Below are positions 58,005 to 64,000 of a stretch of DNA of 64,000 bases, piece by piece. The notes beneath the pieces were generated by a model, which worked only from the letters and a program-made list of their open reading frames with translations, searched no databases and was not told the origin of the DNA. The stretch comes from Hormiphora californensis (lineage: Eukaryota > Ctenophora > Tentaculata > Cydippida > Pleurobrachiidae). The stretch covers positions 6,553,097-6,617,096 of the forward strand of contig CM035355.1 in assembly GCA_020137815.1 (NCBI GenBank). The letters run 5' to 3'. Position 1 is the first letter of the stretch. Every line of letters begins with the position of its first letter. Made by a program: the position numbers and the translations under genes.

Positions 58005-58500
58005 AAGGTCGGATACCGTAAGCAGTCTGAATCCTAGCAAAGTACAAAAACCTGAGTTGTCTGTGACAGTAGAGGTTGTAACAAGTAGCTCCCTTCCCTG
58101 CCAGTCCATGCTGTCAATAGCACCCCTATCAACCACTGGCTTGTGTGTTCCAAGTTGTGCAGATCCAGAACAACTACCTTCTTCTTTCTGCAGGCAATTG
58201 TTTTAGGAAAAACGGCATGGCCATGGCATGGTCAACATTTTTTGTTCAAACCCTTTTACGGGGAAACAGGGTTGAGCAAGGCAAGTCACCATCTGTCACT
58301 GCTGCAGTTTTAGCAGTCAATGGTCTGTATATCAGAAGAGCGTCAGGACAACTTTACAAAGTAAATCGTACCTCTGGTAAGATTTCAGTCATCAAAATAT
58401 CACCACCTTCTTGATCACCCACCACCAGGTGTCCTGCAGCAGTAGCAGTGCTGCTACAACATCCAATAATAACAACCACTAAAACTACAAACAACATATT
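58005..58500 (-). CDS. Possible small secreted protein, two exons
   Basis: Exon 1 starts at 58500 with a clear signal peptide (MLFVVLVVVIIGCCSSTATA) and ends at CCAGAG|GTACGA near 58380. A minus-strand acceptor TTTCTGCAG at about 58193 opens exon 2 in phase (KEEGSCSGSAQLGTHKPVV, IDSMDWQGRELLVTTSTV, FCTLLGFRLL) up to a possible donor near 58008. The 3' end is not resolved; a third exon near 57770-57850 is possible. Not recognised as a known family. Confidence is low because support is only signal peptide, splice sites and frame. Confidence 0.35.
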
Positions 58501-58841
58501 GCGAGGAGGGGGAGAGAGAACTACAATATATGATTGTGTATACCACAAGTAGGAAGAACCTCTATAGTTTGTAAAATGAGGCATCTCTCTCACTACCAGC
58601 ACGGGATATAACGTGAGAACACCAGGGTAAGCTTACCCTACGTAAGTTGGCCTATAAGAGCCAATAACCCTTGTTTACAGGGGAAAATAAATATATGCTA
58701 GCCGCCCTGGAACCGGAGTAAAAATTACTTCAAATTTGAACGGAAATTGAATTGCAATATAATGAGGAAATCTGTACAGAAATTATACTCGTTTCACAAC
58801 CTAAAACACTAAAACATATAATCTGAAAAATAAAAGTATCT

Positions 58842-61800
58842 TTATCCCTGGCACGGTTCAATATTTTCAGTTCTCCATGGTCTCAACAAAGTCCCCAAAC
58901 TACGTCTATCACATAACCACACCAGTACCAGCTCACAAAGAAGGAGCCCGCCCATAACATGACACACAATGGGATACTCAATGAACCTCAGCATTCCTCC
59001 CCCGATTATAGGTCCTACAAAGGATCCGAGAAAGAAAAATGAAGAGTAAACTCCACCCATATGGCACCCAACCACATTCTCCGCCAGGTTCACACGTTGT
59101 GAGTAATGCTCCACGAGGATGGGTAGGACGGACACCTGGGCGAGGCCGCTACCAATCTCCATGGCACAGTACATGGCACAGGGCCAGTAGTAGGAGAGGG
59201 AGGGAAGGGGAGGAATGTTCCCACCAAGGAGGGTGCAGGAAACCGCCATGATGAGGAGACCAAACTGGAGGAGGTGCTTCAGATACTGAAAATAGGGAAT
59301 TAGTGTTAGAGGCATGTAACATGTTTCATTTCCCCCTTTGCCTTCCATAGACTCGGGAAAAACATAGTTCATAGTCACGTCCTGTGATTTCACCTGTTTG
59401 TTGGTGCCGAGAAGACCAGCAGTTAAGGTAGCGACAGTGTAGAAAAACCCAGCACTGGTCATGGCCCATCCGCTCTGAATTTCTCCCATTTTGTAAGTGT
59501 TCTTCATGTAGGAGGCAAAGAATGATTCCACCACAGTGCAACAGACTGATATGGCACACATCACCGACACGCCCACAATCTGAGGAGGGGGATCAGTTTG
59601 TTAAGGTCGAAAATCTGGTAGGATCAGTTCGTTAAAAATTGAGTCGTTAAGCCCACAATCTGGTGGGATCAGTTCAGTTGGACAGTGGACACTTTTGATT
59701 TCACAAACTTGAAAACAAATTCCGACATGCTGAACTCAACAAAGGTTGGGTTGGTACTATGTACTAGTTAACTCACAATGATGGGAAATGTGTAGATTTC
59801 TTTGCTGTTTGGTGTTTCATTCCCCTCTGAGTCCTCACTTCCCCCATCGTCCAGGGAAAATGTACAAAAGGTAGACAGGATACAAAATGTCACACACAGT
59901 AGGGCTGAATGAAAAATATGTATTTTTAATCTTGTAGTTCACTGGTATGTTTGAAAGCTTATGAAATATATACCCTGCTAACTTAAATAATGCGCCAGTG
60001 GCGAGAAGTCCCACTAGCGCGCTCTCGATAACCAGCCAGTCCAGCGGCAGATTATTTCCCACTGGCAGGTTATTTATTTTTAACTCCTATGTTACATTCA
60101 AAGTGTGTGTAAATGATCAGTTCTTACTGAAATACAGAGGGAACACTGTTTGGAAGAGTTACACACTAAATTGGAGAGAAAGAAACAACACATTCCGTCA
60201 ATTACTCTCTCTTTATCTTCCCTTTTGTTTCACTATCTCAATTCCTCTGTGTTATGTCTGGCATGCCCCATATCTTGTTATTTCTTTCTCTCTCTCCTTA
60301 GTAAGGGGAAACTCTAATTGAATGGGCGCGCAGTAATGGCGTCCCATCAACCGTAAAAATCTCACTGGATGGAAGGAATGATGGACAGAATTCTGCAGAA
60401 CGCGCGATAATGTCCGTGTGTTTGTCATCGCGCGCTACGTAAAGGCCTTTTTTACGAGCAAAATGTGGCAAATCATGGCGCGCACAGAGTGATGGCTTCC
60501 ATTATCAGTTAGATTTTTACAGTTGATGGGCTGCCATTACTGCGCGTGCATTCAGTTAGAGTTTCCCCTAACTGTTACCAAACAATGTACACTCAATTGA
60601 GAGATGTTTTTGACTGTTTCTCAGTTCTCTTTGTGTGTTTTGATTAGTGTTCTCTCTCTTGTTAGTGTGTAATACTTGTAAGAAACAACTAAAGCAGGGT
60701 ATATAACCCATAAACTCTTGCCACAGACGCGTTATAGGTTTAAACCCCTCCGCCTCTCCCTCGGCTACGCCTCGGGATCGTCGTCGTGATTTAAACCAGT
60801 TTATCCGCCAGTGGCGGATAAACTACAGCTACCTTCTCCCAGCGGCGCGCTGGGAGAAAGGTATCTGAAATAACGCGCCACTGGCAAGAGTTTATGCCTC
60901 ATATAAAATGACAAAGCTAGTATTTTAGTTTTCACTTATGACTAACCCCTTCCATAATTATTCTTAGGAATACGGATGGCTAATATAGATCGCCCAAATA
61001 TCTAAAGTCTAAAAATCAGTAGGGGAGCCACAGGTAATATGGGAAATTTGGTAAAATGGGAAATCGGTGTTTTGAAAAGATTGGCCATGTTACAGGCTCA
61101 TAAATAGTTAATGACTCTTATTAGTGATCTTAGATTAGTTCTGAAACCGTTTATAGCCTTGGTGGGAAGTGTTCAGATGGTACACTAGCACCCTCGTCAT
61201 CTTAAAATAAGGAAAGTAAAAATTCAGGCCACTTTTTTCATTTGATACACACGTCTCTGTTTCTTTGAGAAATTATCGATTGGCTTAGTTTATGAGCAAG
61301 ATATTTATTAGCGATACCTGAAGAGATCAGATCATCAGAATGAACGTGTCTAATTATAATTAGCTAATTATAGAAACTCATGATTTTGGTATAATGGGAT
61401 ACTTTTATTTTACTGAAATGGGATACCCCATTTTACCAAATTTTCACTATCCCATTTTTCCAAAACATGTTTTTGAAAAATGGGATACTGAAATTTTGGC
61501 TGTTTAAACGGCCATTTTAAACGCAAACTTCTCAGTTACAATTATTAATATAGCCTATTTTCATTCATAACTCGAAAAAACTTGTATTCTCTGAAAAAAT
61601 GCACCGAGTGACAACTGCAGAATACGACTACACGTGTGGATATAATTATTCAATTCTAATTAATCTAATCTTCTATTATAGACACTAAAAGGTTTCTAGT
61701 ATCCGTGTAGCTTTCTTAGTTTAGCAGTTACTAAATATTATCCACATTTATGTGTTAACGATCGACTCTTTGGTCCCCAATTCTTTAGCAAATTTTAGAG

Positions 61801-63903
61801 AATTTCTAAATTTTTGACCTGTCTGAAATTATATACAGGTAGCACCCCGCTAGGAAATGAACATGTTCACGCTTTTACCCCTCCTGTTGAACTAAGTAGG
61901 CTTTAGGGACCCGTTGGTGAAGAAATTAGGTAGCTTGTTCCTAAATTTTCATGATTTCACGGCTGCCGGCTATTATAGGGCCTTCAGACCATTTACTAAT
62001 TATAAACAAAACTTAAATACCATTACAAACTAGTTTAATCTAAGCAAAGTGCAACTTTAAGTTACCATATTTTGAGGAAAATTAATTTTGATAAAATGGG
62101 ATACCAATTTTTTGATAAAATGGGATATCCCATTTTCGTTAAAAAATGGGTATCCCATTTCACCAAAATAAAATTCCACTGCAAATTTTCAAGGTAAGGA
62201 TGGGATAGTGCCGGATCTCCGTTGTGGAGCATTCGTTGGGGTAATTTTGGTGGTAATGTGTTAGCCTGGTCCAAATAAGACACACCTATGAAGACGGCGT
62301 GACTTTATTGTCATCTGAAAAAAAATTATGGCCAAAAGTTGTTAGGTATCCCATATTACCTGTGGCTCCCCTACCTGAAAGGTGTTTGGGAGCCCAAACC
62401 CTAGAAATCGTGAGATACCCCCCCAAACGGGGGCCTCCATCAACATCCCTAAAGATATCTGGCCCATTATCATCGAATCTTATCGGGGCCTGACCTCATT
62501 CTAGCACCTTTCATCTGAAAAAATAGGTTTTACCCTAATCTATGATTTTTGATAGTGAAATTGTTTTTTAATGCACCAGGGGAATGGAAAAAACGGAATA
62601 CTGGTAACCCTTTAAATCTTTACCCTTTTACCTAAAAAAAAGGGCCCTTTTTCCTTTAAAAAATTTAAAAATGGGGATTATTGTTTAGATCAAAAAAACT
62701 AGGGGGGGCGTGGAACCCCCCCCAGGGCCCCCCCGGGGTTTTTTGGGTTTGTGGCCCCCCCCCCCCCCCCCCCCCCCCCCACCCCCCCCCGGGGAACCCC
62801 CCCCCCTTTTTCCCCCAAAAACCCCCCCCCCCAAATTCAAGATTTGTAAGAATTTTGGGCCCGAAAAGGGAAAACCAAAAAAAAAAGTAAAAAAGGGTTT
62901 TTAAAAATTCTCCTGCCTAAAAAAATTTCCCCCATTTAAAATTTATTTCGGAGGGGTTGTTTGATTAAATTTTTGTGGTTTTTGTCAATTTAAAATAAGA
63001 TTCCAAAAGGGAAAAAACCCCCCCCTTTTCCTTACCCTCCCGACGGGCTTAATCGCTAGATTCTCGTACCAGTTATCGAGTCTGGGAAAACCTGGACCAT
63101 CATATCTAGCAACCTTACATCTGGAAAGAAAGAAAATCGGTGTTACAGTCGGACCCCGATTTAACGGCCCCCGATTTAGCGGCACCCCGATTTAACGGCA
63201 GCATAATCTTCCCCCGATATGAGAAATTAACAGTATTTGACCCCGATTTAGCGAAAACCCCGATTTAACGGACAAAACCCTTTCCCCCCAGGGTGCCGTT
63301 AAATCGGGGTCCGACTGTACAAGTAACATCTGAAAATAAATTATGTTTGTTGCTCAGATTGAAATCGTTGGTCCAATGTAGTCAAAGAAGTCAAAGAAAA
63401 TGGTATAGGTCACTGGCCTTATATCATTGGTCACTAGTCAATAACTGTGTGACCACCTTCTTACCTAGAATTCCAATAGCGATTCCCTGTAGTATCCGTG
63501 AGAAAAATGTATAAATGAGCCATGCTCCATTGTTCAGATCAAAAACGTAGAGGATGGAGGAAAAGAAACTTGTCAGGATGCTGCAAAATGGAACTATTGT
63601 TTTGTGTTTTCTCCTGGCAAGACTTTCACAGAAGTAGTAGTGAAACTATGAACTTGCCAACACAGCGAAGCTTCAAACCAAATCAGTATTGGACATTGGT
63701 TTATTTTCTTCCATTTTTACTTTTTGTACACGTCAGTCGTCACTCACCAAATTGCGAGAGATTGTCTGATAGAGAGTTTGGCGCTGAGTTTAGGTGCAAA
63801 TACCAAAGTAAGAAAGAGAGATAGACAAAGGGCACCAAACATAGCTCCTGCCATAACGGAACTCTCTCCTCGACTCTGCAGGAATTTGGATTGCTGTTGC
63901 AGG
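58842..63903 (-). CDS. MFS transporter, SLC18B1-like; 5' end off window
   Basis: Major facilitator, probably vesicular amine/polyamine type. Minus-strand coding exons: about 63745-63903 (GAMFGALCLSLFLTLVFAPKL), 63468-63580 (FDLNNGAWLIYTFFSRILQG), 63035-63120 (DGPGFPRLDNWYENLAIK), 59777-59903 (LCVTFCILSTFCTFSLDDGG), 59290-59580 (GVSVMCAISVCCTVVESFF, SGWAMTSAGFFYTV) and 58842-59285 (CAMEIGSGLAQVSVLPILVE, GGVYSSFFFLGSFVGPIIGG). The order and spacing give TM3 or 4 to TM12, with FSRxLQG and the TM11 motif GSFVGPIIGG typical of SLC18-type carriers. The first exons are beyond the right edge. The 59.9-63.0 kb intron is loaded with transposons. Confidence 0.8.
60305..60568. mobile_element. Foldback MITE, PIF/Harbinger-like
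   Basis: 264-bp palindrome with ends GGGGAAACTCTAATTGAATG and its near complement, flanked by TAA on both sides (3 bp). A TWA-type duplication with G-rich ends is characteristic of PIF/Harbinger MITEs. Lies in the large MFS intron. Confidence 0.75.
61017..62377. mobile_element. 1.36-kb TIR element with internal GGGATAC repeats
   Basis: Left end CAGTAGGGGAGCCACAGGTA + ATATGGGA; right end is the complement with one extra base (CTACCTG). Inside, AAATGGGATACC-like words recur many times in both orientations (for example 61392-61490 and 62090-62160). No transposase frame seen. Inserted in the MFS intron. Confidence 0.75.
62585..63030. other. Low-quality, homopolymer-inflated sequence
   Basis: Long runs of a single base follow each other (a C tract of over 30 with one A at 62755-62790, then CCCCCCC, AAAA, GGGG, TTTT runs). 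Complexity collapses compared with both flanks. It looks like poor base calling, not biology. Proline-rich open frames here should be ignored. Confidence 0.7.
63146..63317. mobile_element. 172-bp pogo/Tc1-mariner-like MITE
   Basis: TIRs CAGTCGGACCCCGATTTAAC with exact complement at the right end, flanked by TA on both sides (63144-63145 and 63318-63319). Interior repeats CCCCGATTTAGCGGCA-like words. Related ends occur at 13821 and 47291. Confidence 0.88.
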
Positions 63904-64000
63904 GTTAGTTTCGATTGTATCACTTTTGTGGTATTTTTCTACAGTTTAGTTCTACGAGTATGAATATCAATTAAATGGGGCAAAACAGTCGTTAATCGAC

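Noticed and set aside
62681-62904. Proline-rich open frames
   Set aside because: Lie in homopolymer-inflated sequence of doubtful quality.

Overview
This is nuclear DNA from an animal. It holds multi-exon genes with GT-AG introns (one GC-AG), two cytosolic ribosomal protein genes, intron-encoded box C/D snoRNAs, and animal-type families: DEG/ENaC channel, rhodopsin-like GPCR, TOX-like HMG protein and ELAV-like RRM proteins. An early-branching marine animal such as a ctenophore is possible, because several genes have a 3' splice site directly before the ATG, as in trans-splicing taxa. I cannot fix the species from the sequence alone.

Layout. 0-8.2 kb, plus strand: the 3' end of a kinase-like gene that has lost catalytic residues, a palmitoyl-protein thioesterase, and a 13-exon DEG/ENaC channel. 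8.7-12.8 kb, plus strand: RPSA (with a U44-like snoRNA in intron 4) and RPS15A. 13-19.45 kb, plus strand: a many-exon gene with no usable reading frame whose introns carry box C/D snoRNAs; one exon is interrupted by a 2-kb foldback transposon with an 8-bp target duplication. 19.5-22.1 kb: a repeat block with a 31-bp minisatellite and two large palindromes.

22.5-51 kb, all minus strand: LENG8-like SAC3 protein; zinc-finger/SWIM gene A; LSG1 GTPase; CPPED1 phosphatase; a 1,156-bp tandem duplication that created broken CPPED1 and TOX copies; TOX-like HMG gene; zinc-finger/SWIM genes B and C; and four ELAV-like RRM genes in a row. Many intergenic gaps here are only 150-650 bp.

51-55.2 kb: repeats, including a 0.9-kb tandem duplication. 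55.2-57.2 kb, plus strand: a secreted F5/8C-type domain spliced to a seven-transmembrane receptor. 57.8-58.5 kb, minus strand: a possible small secreted protein. 58.8-63.9 kb, minus strand: an MFS transporter running off the right edge, its largest intron filled with transposons and a stretch of poor sequence.

The most interesting items are the snoRNA host gene, the HxHC-finger plus SWIM protein family, the lectin-domain GPCR and the operon-like minus-strand block. A caution: at least ten single-base frame shifts interrupt otherwise conserved domains, several in homopolymers, so part of the apparent gene damage is probably sequence error. Exon limits were read by eye from splice signals and frame continuity.
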